From Ga0077536 sp943370145 (GTDB taxonomy: Bacteria; Pseudomonadota; Gammaproteobacteria; Ga0077536): a stretch of 64,000 nucleotides of DNA. Location: positions 14,303 through 78,302 of the forward strand of contig CALRPY020000015.1 of NCBI GenBank assembly GCA_943370145.1. Direction: 5' to 3'. Made by a program: the position numbers and the translations under genes. Under the pieces are notes generated by a model, which worked only from the letters and a program-made list of their open reading frames with translations, ran no database searches and was not told where the DNA came from. Below are positions 24,184 to 31,651 of the stretch, piece by piece. Position 1 is the stretch's first letter. Each line of letters opens with the position of its first letter.

Positions 24184-24986
24184 GCGCGGCGCGGCCGCAA
24201 GCGCTCGTCACCGGCGCGTCGGCCGGCCTCGGCGCCGCGTTCGCCCGGGCCTATGCCGATCGCGGCTACGACCTCCTCCTCACGGCGCGCCGGGAGGCGC
24301 GGCTCGTCGCGCTGGCCCGGGAGCTTGAATCCCGGCACGGCACGCGCAGCTCGGTGCTGCCCTGTGACCTCGCGCGCCCGGGTGCCGCCGGGGCCCTGTT
24401 CCGCGAGATCGAGGCACGCGGCCTCGCGGTGGACGTGCTTGTCAACAACGCCGGCTATGGCGTCCCGGGCAGCTACCGTGGGCGATCCTGGCAAGTGCAT
24501 GCCGATTTCCAGCGGGTGATGATCGATGCGGTCGCGGAACTCTGCTACCTCGTGATTCCCGGCATGCGCGCACGTGGCGCCGGCACCATCCTCAACGTCG
24601 CCTCGCTTGCCGGCCACATGCCGGGCACTGCGGGGCACACCCTGTACGGGCCTGCCAAGTCGTGGCTCATCAAGTTCTCCGAATGCCTGCACGATGAACT
24701 CTTCGACGACGGCATCACCGTCTGTGCGCTGTGCCCGGGTTTCACCTATACCGAGTTCCACGACGTCAACGGCATGCGGCCGCACGTATCACGCCTGCCG
24801 CGAGCTCTGTGGATGACGGCGGACGAAGTCGTCGCGCAGGGGCTGGCCGCCGTCGAGCGCCGCCAGGCGAGTTTCATTCCCGGCCGCCTCAACCGCCTGA
24901 TCGCGCTTGCCGCGCGCCTGTTGCCACGGCCGCTGGTGCGCGCCGCGGTCGCGAGCCGGGCGCGCGATTTCCGCAACGTGGACTGA
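24180..24986 (+). CDS. Short-chain dehydrogenase/reductase (classical, DltE-like)
   Basis: A 268-residue Rossmann-fold oxidoreductase. The cofactor motif is ALVTGASAGLGAAFARAYA (TGxxxGLG, residues 10-17), then LVNNAGYG, the catalytic Ser in LNVASLAG and YGPAK (Tyr/Lys). The basic residue after the second strand (LLTARREARL) suggests NADP(H). The substrate is unknown. Its ATG overlaps the sulP stop by 4 nt, so it is translationally coupled to the sulfide operon, an unusual addition to a bigR regulon. The sirtuin gene follows 5 bp later. Confidence 0.87.
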   Translation: MSAARPQALVTGASAGLGAAFARAYADRGYDLLLTARREARLVALARELESRHGTRSSVLPCDLARPGAAGALFREIEARGLAVDVLVNNAGYGVPGSYRGRSWQVHADFQRVMIDAVAELCYLVIPGMRARGAGTILNVASLAGHMPGTAGHTLYGPAKSWLIKFSECLHDELFDDGITVCALCPGFTYTEFHDVNGMRPHVSRLPRALWMTADEVVAQGLAAVERRQASFIPGRLNRLIALAARLLPRPLVRAAVASRARDFRNVD

Positions 24987-24991
24987 CGACG

Positions 24992-25771
24992 ATGGACGAC
25001 ATGACCCGCAACGGCATGCTTGAAGCGCAGGTACGCGAAGTGGGCCGGCTGCTCGGTCGGGCGCGACGGGTGCTGTTCATCACCGGCGCCGGCATTTCGG
25101 CCGAATCCGGCCTGCCCACCTATCGCGGCGTCGGCGGGCTGTACAACGAGATGACCATCGACGAAGGACTGCCGATCGAGGAAATCCTGTCGGGCGACAC
25201 CTTCGCCCGCGATCCCGCGCTGACCTGGAAGTACCTCCTCGAGATCGAGCGTGCCTGTCGCGGCGCGCGGCCCAACACCGCGCATGCGCTGATTGCAGGG
25301 CTCGAGGCGCATTGCGAAGTCTGCGTGATCACGCAGAACGTCGACGGCTTCCACGTGCTGGCTGGCAGCAGCGATGTGATCGAAATCCACGGACGACTGA
25401 GCGAACTGCTGTGCACGCGCTGCGGGCAACGCCGGTCAGCCGTCGACTTCGACACGCTGGCGCTGCCACCGCGCTGCGCTGACTGTGGCGGCATCATCAG
25501 GCCGGACGTCGTGCTGTTCGGCGAGATGCTGCCGCCGCGGGCGCTCGCGCGTTATGAAAAGGCGCTGCTGCGCGGCTTCGACATGGTGTTCGCTGTCGGC
25601 ACGACCGCCGGCTTCCCCTACATCCACGAGCCGGTCGTGGCGAGTGCGCGCGCCCGCCTGCCAACCATCGAGATCAATCCCGGTCGCACGCCGCTGTCCT
25701 CGCTGGTCAGCCATCGCCTCGAATGCGGCGCCGTCGCTGCACTGCAGGCAATCATCGGCCAGATCGCCTGA
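24992..25771 (+). CDS. Sir2-family NAD-dependent protein deacylase
   Basis: A 259-residue sirtuin that removes acyl groups from lysines with NAD. The NAD site is ITGAGISAESGLPTYRG at residues 30-46, followed by TQNVDGFH (114-121) and the catalytic His133 in EIHGRL. Four zinc cysteines are at C141, C144, C162 and C165. The YxxR pair that marks CobB/SIRT5-type desuccinylases is not obvious, so classical deacetylation is more likely. The ATG is 5 bp after the SDR stop, placing it at the end of the run that begins with bigR. I leave the symbol blank because orthology to cobB is not certain. Confidence 0.9.
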   Translation: MDDMTRNGMLEAQVREVGRLLGRARRVLFITGAGISAESGLPTYRGVGGLYNEMTIDEGLPIEEILSGDTFARDPALTWKYLLEIERACRGARPNTAHALIAGLEAHCEVCVITQNVDGFHVLAGSSDVIEIHGRLSELLCTRCGQRRSAVDFDTLALPPRCADCGGIIRPDVVLFGEMLPPRALARYEKALLRGFDMVFAVGTTAGFPYIHEPVVASARARLPTIEINPGRTPLSSLVSHRLECGAVAALQAIIGQIA

Positions 25772-26116
25772 ATCGGACGGCGCTCGATCTGTCAATGGCG
25801 AGGGATCCGCGCAATCCGCGCCCCAGGCGCCAAAAAGGCCCCGAAAAAGCCGAAAAAAAACGGGCTTCACTGCTTACAAATGCTTTTCCTCGCTTTATAT
25901 TACCCGCGCACTGATGTTGCTATTGAATTTCGGGCGTTTTCCCGCAGGAAAAACGACAGGGAAAACGAATCAAGCGACGGAGCGCGGCAGTACCTACGCT
26001 GGTATTACGCTGGTTCTTAACGGCGCACGCCGACCAAGTCTGCGTGATGCCACAAGCCGGATTCGAGCAGCTGACGGTATACCGTGTGCCGGTTGTCCAA
26101 TTTTCTGGGAGGACTT
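25772..26116. promoter_or_regulatory. Long leader/promoter region of the HU-like gene
   Basis: A 345-bp gene-free stretch between the sirtuin and the HU-like gene, clearly richer in A/T than its surroundings. A candidate sigma-70 promoter is TTACAA (25874-25879), a 16-nt spacer and TATATT (25896-25901). A long leader of about 200 nt would then precede the HU ribosome site GGGAGGA (26108-26114). A/T-rich runs at 25831-25861 may help terminate the sirtuin transcript. No small ORF or RNA family is recognised. Confidence 0.45.
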
Positions 26117-26452
26117 ATGAGTCGAGCAAAACCCGCGATCAAAGAACGCGAAACGAAGAGCCAGATTCTTGCCGCCGTGGCCGAAGCCACCGGCCTGACG
26201 AAGAAGCAGGTCCAGTCCGTGCTGGCCGCGACCCGCGATCACGCCGTGCGTCACCTGAACGCCCGTGGTTCTGGTGAAGTCAGCGTGCCGGAACTCGGCG
26301 TGAAGCTGCGCCGCGTCAAGAAGGCCGCCCGCAAGGCCGGCATGGCGCGCAATCCGTTCACCGGTGAAATGGTCAAGGTCGAAGCCCGCCCGGCGAGCGC
26401 CTCCGTGCGCGCGAGCGCGCTGAAGGCACTCAAGGACGCCGTTGCCGGCTGA
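26117..26452 (+). CDS. HU/IHF-family DNA-binding protein
   Basis: A 111-residue nucleoid protein of the bacterial histone-like superfamily. It begins MSRAKPAIKERETKSQILAA, followed by TGLTKKQVQSVLAAT (helical dimer core), GSGEVSVPELGVKLRRVKKA and ARNPFTGEMVKVEARPA. The last segment is the family RNPxTGE beta-arm tip, whose proline intercalates into DNA. It is longer than E. coli HU (90 aa), with a basic N-terminal extension like those of HU-variant or DNA-binding protein 'HBsu-like' proteins. GGGAGGA precedes the ATG and a strong terminator follows, so it is monocistronic. Confidence 0.9.
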   Translation: MSRAKPAIKERETKSQILAAVAEATGLTKKQVQSVLAATRDHAVRHLNARGSGEVSVPELGVKLRRVKKAARKAGMARNPFTGEMVKVEARPASASVRASALKALKDAVAG

Positions 26453-26478
26453 TCGCCGCCCGACGTTGCCCTGTCGAC

Positions 26479-26514
26479 GGGGCGCGTGCGCGAGCACGCG
26501 CCCCGTTTCTTTTT
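26479..26514 (+). terminator. Rho-independent terminator of the HU-like gene
   Basis: A perfect 11-bp stem, GGGGCGCGTGC with GCACGCGCCCC, a 4-nt loop (GCGA), then GTTTCTTTTT. It lies 27 bp after the HU-like stop codon. Confidence 0.93.
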
Positions 26515-26623
26515 CAGCGCCCGCGACGCGCGTACGGCGCCACGCGCACCGAAGCCCGTCGATGCCGTCGATTGACGCTCCCGATCACGGCCGCTACTCT
26601 TCGCCGCGTTGTTCAGACTTGCC

Positions 26624-26822
26624 AACGGTGCCTGGGGACTGTCCAGTCCTCGGGATAATCGGGAAGCCGGTGCGTTTCTCAAGGGAAACAAGGCCGGCGC
26701 TGCCCCCGCAACGGTAAGCGAAGCGGAGACCCTCCAAGCCACTGTGCAGGCATGCATGGGAAGGCGGGAATCCACACGCCACTCGAGCAGAGTGCGTCCT
26801 TCGTGAGCCCGGATACCGGCCT
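26624..26822 (+). ncRNA. Cobalamin (AdoCbl) riboswitch aptamer
   Basis: The conserved elements of the B12 aptamer appear in order: AACGGTGCCTGG at the start, GATAATCGGGAAGCCGGTG, the core GCTGCCCCCGCAACGGTAAG (26699-26718, the B12 box region), a GGGAAGGCG segment after 26757 and the closing GAGCCCGGATACCGGCC. The spacing is normal for the class. It lies about 130 nt before btuB, whose expression it should repress when adenosylcobalamin is plentiful. Aptamer ends are approximate. The downstream platform is annotated separately. Confidence 0.95.
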
Positions 26823-26834
26823 TTGGCGTTTCAA

Positions 26835-26950
26835 ACCCGAGTCGCGGTGGGATGACTCCGGCTGACCAGGCGCCCCGTGGCGCCTGGATTGCCTGCGTGT
26901 TTCTCCGCGATTCCAAGACGCCGCTCGGGTGAGAGCGGACGTGGAGAAAC
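26835..26950 (+). promoter_or_regulatory. Translational expression platform of the btuB riboswitch
   Basis: Downstream of the aptamer, GTTTCTCC (26899-26906) is exactly complementary to GGAGAAAC (26943-26950), which contains the btuB ribosome site. Competing pairings are visible: ACCCGAG (26835-26841) with CTCGGGT (26924-26930), and a 9-bp hairpin CCAGGCGCC/GGCGCCTGG at 26866-26887. No U-tract follows any of these stems, so control of translation rather than termination is suggested. Confidence 0.65.
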
Positions 26951-26952
26951 GC

Positions 26953-28917
26953 ATGCGTCCTGTTACCCCAATCTTTATCGCCCTCTGTTGCGCCGTCGTC
27001 GGCGCCCACGCCGAAGGCCCCAGGCCGGCCGCACGCGAGGAAGTCGTCGTCACGGCATCCCGCACGCCGATCGCACTGCGCAATGCCGGCGCCAGTGTCA
27101 CCGTCATCACGCGCGAGGACATCGAGCGCCGCAATCCTGCCTTCCTGGCCGACCTCCTGCGCGATGTGCCCGGCTTTGCCGTGGGCCGCTTTGGCGGCGC
27201 GGGCAAGGTCACCCAGCTGCGCGTGCGCGGCGCGGAAGCGAACCAGGTCCTGGTGCTGATCGATGGCATCGAGGCCAATGACATCTCGCGCGACGACGCC
27301 TTCGATTTCGCGCATCTCACGACCGACGACATCGAGCGCGTGGAAATCGTGCGTGGTCCGCAGAGTTCGCTGTGGGGCAGCGACGCGCTCGCGGGTGTCG
27401 TCAACGTCATCACGCGTCGGGGCCAGGGCGCGGTGGACGCGCAGGCGAACCTCGAGTACGGCTCCTTCGGCACTGAACGCATCAACGGCTCGATTGGCAC
27501 CGGCGACGAGCGGCGCGACGCGAATCTCTCCGTGAGCTATCTCGAAAGCGGCGGCATCAATATCGCGGAGCGCGGCGACGAGGAGGATGGCTATCGCAAC
27601 GGGACGATCAACACGCGCCTCGGCTGGCAGGCGCTGCCGACGCTGCGCTTCGATTTCACCGGCCGCCTGAGCGACATCCACACCGCGACCGATGGCGACC
27701 TCGGGCTCGGCGTGCCCAGCGACACCCCGGGCGAAACCGACATCCTGCAGGCCTACGCGCAGGGCAAGGCTCGACTGTCGACCCTCGACGGCCACTGGCT
27801 GCACGAGCTGTCCGGTACGTGGAGCAAGATGGACAATGAGGACTTCGATCCGATGGTGTTCATCGAGGGGCGCACGGTCGGTCACAAGCACAGCATCGAC
27901 TACCAGACGACGCTCCTCGGCGACACCTCGTTCGGCCTGCCGGCGAGCCACTCGCTGACCTTCGCGCTCGACTACGAACAGCAGCGCTTCCGCCAGCGCG
28001 GGCCGGTGACCGTGTTCGGCGATCCCAACCAGGACCGCGATTACCAGAACATCGGCTATGTCGGCGAATACCGCGTCGTGCTCGCCGAACGCACGACACT
28101 GGGCGCCAGTGGACGCTGGGACGACAACAGCGAGTTCTCCGATGTCGGCACCTATCGGGCGTTCGTCGCGCATGAGCTCGCCGCGACCGGCACCACCCTG
28201 TCCGCCGCGTATGCGACGGGCCAGAAGGCGCCGACGTTCTTCGAACGTTTCGGTTTCTCGTCGGGCGGCATGTTCTCGCCGACATTCATCGGCAACGCGG
28301 GGATCGAGCCGGAAACCTCGCGCGGTTGGGAAATCGGCATCACCCAGTCGCTGCTCGAAGCGCGGCTCGTGCTTGGCGCGACCTGGTTCAACGAACGCCT
28401 GAAGGACGAGATCAACGGTTTCGTCGTCGATCCGGTCGCATTCACCGCCAGCGCGCAGAACCTTGCCGGCCGCAGCGAGCGCGAAGGCCTGGAGTTGAGC
28501 GCCAACGCCGCGGCCACGGACCAGGTTGATCTCCGCGCGACCTACACCTACCTGGATGCGACGCAGCCGGATGCGGCCACGGGCAACGAGGTCGACGAGA
28601 TCCGGCGTCCGCGCCACCAGGCAGCCGCGAGCGCCAGCTGGCGTTCGGCCGATCGGCGCACGGTGCTGGATCTCCACCTCACCCATACCGGCGAGCGCGA
28701 GGACGACACCTTCCTGCCGCCGTTCTTCGTGCCGGCACGGGTGTCGTTGGACCCCTACACCCTGCTCGGGCTGTCGGGCCGCTATCGCGTGAACCCGCAG
28801 CTCACGCTGCTCGGGCGCGTGGAGAACATGCTCGACGACGACTACCAGGACGTACTCGGCTTCGAAACCGAGGGCCTGTCCGCGTACGTCGGCATCAAGC
28901 TCGAAACCGCGCGCTGA
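26953..28917 (+). CDS. btuB: TonB-dependent cobalamin receptor
   Basis: A 654-residue outer-membrane receptor for vitamin B12. It has a signal peptide (MRPVTPIFIALCCAVVGAHA), a TonB-box-like EEVVVTASR right after cleavage, a plug domain with TVITREDIERRNPAFLADLL, the VRGAEANQVLVLIDGIEAND strand and RVEIVRGPQSSLWGSDALAGVVNVITRR, then a 22-strand-type barrel ending at YVGIKLETAR. The terminal residue is Arg rather than the aromatic usual for barrel proteins. The assignment to cobalamin rests on the upstream riboswitch and the BtuB-like plug. No btuCDF genes follow; the next gene is convergent. Confidence 0.93.
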   Translation: MRPVTPIFIALCCAVVGAHAEGPRPAAREEVVVTASRTPIALRNAGASVTVITREDIERRNPAFLADLLRDVPGFAVGRFGGAGKVTQLRVRGAEANQVLVLIDGIEANDISRDDAFDFAHLTTDDIERVEIVRGPQSSLWGSDALAGVVNVITRRGQGAVDAQANLEYGSFGTERINGSIGTGDERRDANLSVSYLESGGINIAERGDEEDGYRNGTINTRLGWQALPTLRFDFTGRLSDIHTATDGDLGLGVPSDTPGETDILQAYAQGKARLSTLDGHWLHELSGTWSKMDNEDFDPMVFIEGRTVGHKHSIDYQTTLLGDTSFGLPASHSLTFALDYEQQRFRQRGPVTVFGDPNQDRDYQNIGYVGEYRVVLAERTTLGASGRWDDNSEFSDVGTYRAFVAHELAATGTTLSAAYATGQKAPTFFERFGFSSGGMFSPTFIGNAGIEPETSRGWEIGITQSLLEARLVLGATWFNERLKDEINGFVVDPVAFTASAQNLAGRSEREGLELSANAAATDQVDLRATYTYLDATQPDAATGNEVDEIRRPRHQAAASASWRSADRRTVLDLHLTHTGEREDDTFLPPFFVPARVSLDPYTLLGLSGRYRVNPQLTLLGRVENMLDDDYQDVLGFETEGLSAYVGIKLETAR

Positions 28918-28971
28918 TCCGGAACCCGGCCGGCGCGGGCGGCGCCCGGCGCGCAGGCGCCGGGACGGCGC

Positions 28972-29496
28972 TCACATCTCGATGTATTCGACGCCGTCGG
29001 CGCCGTCGAGGCGGTCGAGCAGGGCGCGCAGGCGGGGGTCGCGCGTATCCATCGTGATGGTGTCGGACAGGTGATCCGGGAAGAGGGCCTCAACCGGTGG
29101 GGCGTTCGGATCGAGCAGCCTGAGGTGCAGGTCCCGCAACTCGCGCAGGAAGGCGTCGCGTGTCTCCGGCGCCGTGGCCGCCAGCGCCATGCCGGTTTTC
29201 AGATCCGCGACGAGCCGCGGCAGCGACTGCGTCAGCTTCGCGCGCGCCGCAGCGCCGGGCGAAGGCTGCAGGCTCGTCAGCAACTGGCGCGTGACGGCCA
29301 GCGCTTCTTTCCATTCGGGCGAGCCCGGGCCCGCCTGGTGATGCGTCAACGCGAGGTAACGCCGCCACTCCTGCAGCAGGAATTCGACGACGAAGCGGGG
29401 CGGCAGCGAGCCTTCGCCGTCCGCGATGGTCCTGCGGATGGCGGTGCTGGCGGCCTGGAAATCCTCTCTCGCGACCTGGTTCGGGTTGCTGCTCAC
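28972..29496 (-). CDS. Short DUF1631-family protein
   Basis: A 174-residue soluble protein resembling only the C-terminal part of DUF1631 proteins, which usually run several hundred residues. Matching pattern: PPRFVVEFLLQEWRRYLAL, SPEWKEALAVTRQLLTSLQP, LTQSLPRLVADLKTGMAL and RDAFLRELRDLHLRLL. The function of the family is unknown. It ends VEYIEM. The gene lies downstream of two GH57 genes on the same strand, separated by a large perfect hairpin at 29553-29602. It may be a genuine single-domain version or a 5'-deleted remnant; the intact start codon and the good reading frame favour the former. Confidence 0.7.
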   Translation of the reverse strand: MSSNPNQVAREDFQAASTAIRRTIADGEGSLPPRFVVEFLLQEWRRYLALTHHQAGPGSPEWKEALAVTRQLLTSLQPSPGAAARAKLTQSLPRLVADLKTGMALAATAPETRDAFLRELRDLHLRLLDPNAPPVEALFPDHLSDTITMDTRDPRLRALLDRLDGADGVEYIEM

Positions 29497-29552
29497 TGCG
29501 CTGCCGTGCTGACGCGGGTCGGCGATCTCAACATTCCCCGGCCCGGAGATCC

Positions 29553-29602
29553 AGCGCTATCTCGCGCTGCGCGCCTGTTTGCGCGCAGCGCGAGATAGCG
29601 CT
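29553..29602. repeat. Perfect 22-bp inverted repeat (hairpin) after the GH57 gene
   Basis: The arms at 29553-29574 and 29581-29602 are exact complements (AGCGCTATCTCGCGCTG then CGCGC, and reverse) with a 6-nt loop, CTGTTT. The right arm ends on the first base of the GH57 stop codon. There is no U-tract. It may stabilise mRNA ends or act as a processing or attenuation structure between the GH57 operon and the DUF1631 gene. Confidence 0.85.
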
Positions 29603-31626
29603 CAAAGCCAGGACTCGCATCGCTCGAAACGCAGGCTCAGCCGGATTCGCTCAGCCGTCCAGCGCAGCCTGAGACAGGCGCCCTGCATGATTTTCTCGAG
29701 GCCCGCCTCGGACTGTGACACCGTCGCGTGCGGTGTGCCCTCGATGGCGAGCGGTGCGTCCGCGCGCAACCAGACCCGGCCCCGGAGTTCCGCGTCCTCG
29801 CAGGCGAGGGCACGGCAGTCAGGCACGGCCAGCGGCTGGCCGAAGCCACCTGGAAAGCTGCCGTCCTCCAGGCAGTAGCGCCCGCCGTAGCCGTCGCAGC
29901 TCGGCATGGCGAGGTTCAGCTCGGTCACCAGAGACGCCCCGGCCGGGCCAGAGAGCCTGTAGTCGACATGGCAACCCTGGGCCGTCAGGGCGATGTCCTT
30001 GCGCACCACGACACCGTCGATCGGCACCGCCTCGAGCGTGACCTGGGTGGGGCCCGAGCTGACGATCCGGTAGTCCCGGATCTCGTGCGGTCTGCCATCC
30101 GCGAGCCGCAGCGTATCCGCGAAGAGCACGCGGCCCACGGCGTCAGGCACGAGATCCGCGGCCGTCACCAGGTGTTTGTACGACACGCGCTCGTGCGCCG
30201 ATGCGATGCCGCCGTGAGCAGGCGCGCCGTGCACCTCGGGCGCGGCGCTTTCCGGCAGGCGATGGTAGTGCTCGGCATGGCGGCGCAGGACGTCACCGAA
30301 GTTGTGCGCCAGCGTGTAGCTCGAGCATTCAATCAGCGCGCCGCGCCCGTCGTCACGCAACACGACCTGCAGTTCGCGGTTCGCGAGCAGCAGTTCGCGC
30401 GCACCGTCGTGGTCGAGGTCGAAGGCCGCGTCGGGCCGCTGCCATTCGCGTGCGTCCAGCGCCGCTTCGAGCGCAAGCAGGTTCTGCCAGACGGCGCGCC
30501 GGAGGTGCGGCAGGTAGAGCCCGCCGAACAGGCCGTGCCAGTAGGCATCATTGGCCTGTGCACGGTAGAGCAGCGTGCGCAGCGCCGTGTCGTCGCGCGC
30601 GCCTGGCAGCGCATCGAGCCGTGCCGACAGGCCGAGCATGCGCTTGTGCAGCCAGTTCGCCTCCGGGTAGCGCGACAGGAAGTTGCGCCAGATGCCGCCG
30701 CGGATGAAGGCGCGGCGGTCGGGCCAGGATGGCTGGTGCCGCGCGTCGGCGAGCATTTCGGCGTAGTGGCGCGCGGCTGCCGCCGGCAGGGTCCATTCGT
30801 TCATCTCGCTGTACGACGCCGTCGGCAGGTACACGATGCCGCGCGTCGTCGCGCGCGCGTGGAAGCGCGCATAGGTCGAGGTCTCGATGCGCGGCGACGC
30901 CAGCACGCCCTCGATGAACTGTTCGAGCCAGCCGCGCGTGTAGACCCAATCGTAGGTGTCCGGCCAGATCCCGAACTTCTCGATGTCATCGAAGTAGATC
31001 GCCGCCTGCCGGCCCGCGTCCGCGAGCTCCTCGAGGTAGGCGACGGCGTCGGCGGCGGGCGAGAACGGCAGGCGGTAGCGCAGCTGCTCGGAAATCGGGA
31101 AGAGGTCGAGCGTGCGGCCATCCTCTTCCGTGGTGAAGAATCCGTCGAGTTCGTGCTCGTCGCGGCCGGTGCACAGGAAGTGGTAGTCGTCGACCGTCAC
31201 GTAGCGGATGTCGCTGTCGGCGAGCGCGGGGACCACCGAGGATTCCCAGACGCGCTCGGTCAGCCACGCACCGCGCGGCGCTTCGCCGAAATGACGGGCC
31301 AGCCTGGCGGACAGCATCCGGAGCTGCCCCACGCGGTCGCGTGCCGGAATTGCGGCAAGCACCGGCTCGCAGTCACCCGCGCCGAAGAGCTCGACCTGGC
31401 CGCGCGCGACCATCTCGGCGAGCAGCGCCATGTCCGCGGGAAAGCGCGTGCACAGGTCGTCCAGCAGCCAGCCCGAAAAGTGCGCGGCGAAGCGGAACGC
31501 GGGATAGCGGTACATCGTGTGCAGGAACGGGCGGTAGCATCGTTCGTGCGCATCGTCGATCACCGCCGGGAAATTGCCGACAGGCTGGTGTGCATGCACG
31601 CCGAGCAGCAGGCTTGTCGTCGACAT
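29602..31626 (-). CDS. GH57 4-alpha-glucanotransferase / alpha-amylase
   Basis: A 674-residue glycoside hydrolase family 57 enzyme of the Thermococcus litoralis glucanotransferase (TLGT) type. The N-terminal (beta/alpha)7 barrel begins LLLGVHAHQPVGNF. The nucleophile is E124 in AWLTERVWES and the acid/base D214 in IYFDDIEKFGIWPD, next to the TLGT numbering E123/D214 (from memory). A beta-sandwich C-terminal domain follows from about residue 390. It should disproportionate or hydrolyse alpha-1,4-glucans in the cytosol; no signal peptide is seen. It lies 25 bp after the second GH57 gene and opposite glgB, supporting a glycogen or maltodextrin role. Confidence 0.88.
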   Translation of the reverse strand: MSTTSLLLGVHAHQPVGNFPAVIDDAHERCYRPFLHTMYRYPAFRFAAHFSGWLLDDLCTRFPADMALLAEMVARGQVELFGAGDCEPVLAAIPARDRVGQLRMLSARLARHFGEAPRGAWLTERVWESSVVPALADSDIRYVTVDDYHFLCTGRDEHELDGFFTTEEDGRTLDLFPISEQLRYRLPFSPAADAVAYLEELADAGRQAAIYFDDIEKFGIWPDTYDWVYTRGWLEQFIEGVLASPRIETSTYARFHARATTRGIVYLPTASYSEMNEWTLPAAAARHYAEMLADARHQPSWPDRRAFIRGGIWRNFLSRYPEANWLHKRMLGLSARLDALPGARDDTALRTLLYRAQANDAYWHGLFGGLYLPHLRRAVWQNLLALEAALDAREWQRPDAAFDLDHDGARELLLANRELQVVLRDDGRGALIECSSYTLAHNFGDVLRRHAEHYHRLPESAAPEVHGAPAHGGIASAHERVSYKHLVTAADLVPDAVGRVLFADTLRLADGRPHEIRDYRIVSSGPTQVTLEAVPIDGVVVRKDIALTAQGCHVDYRLSGPAGASLVTELNLAMPSCDGYGGRYCLEDGSFPGGFGQPLAVPDCRALACEDAELRGRVWLRADAPLAIEGTPHATVSQSEAGLEKIMQGACLRLRWTAERIRLSLRFERCESWL

Positions 31627-31651
31627 CAGGACTCCTCGCCCCGCGGGGCAT

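Noticed and set aside
25772..26116. Small protein or sRNA gene upstream of the HU-like gene
   Set aside because: No start with a ribosome site and no recognised RNA family; only a candidate promoter is supported.
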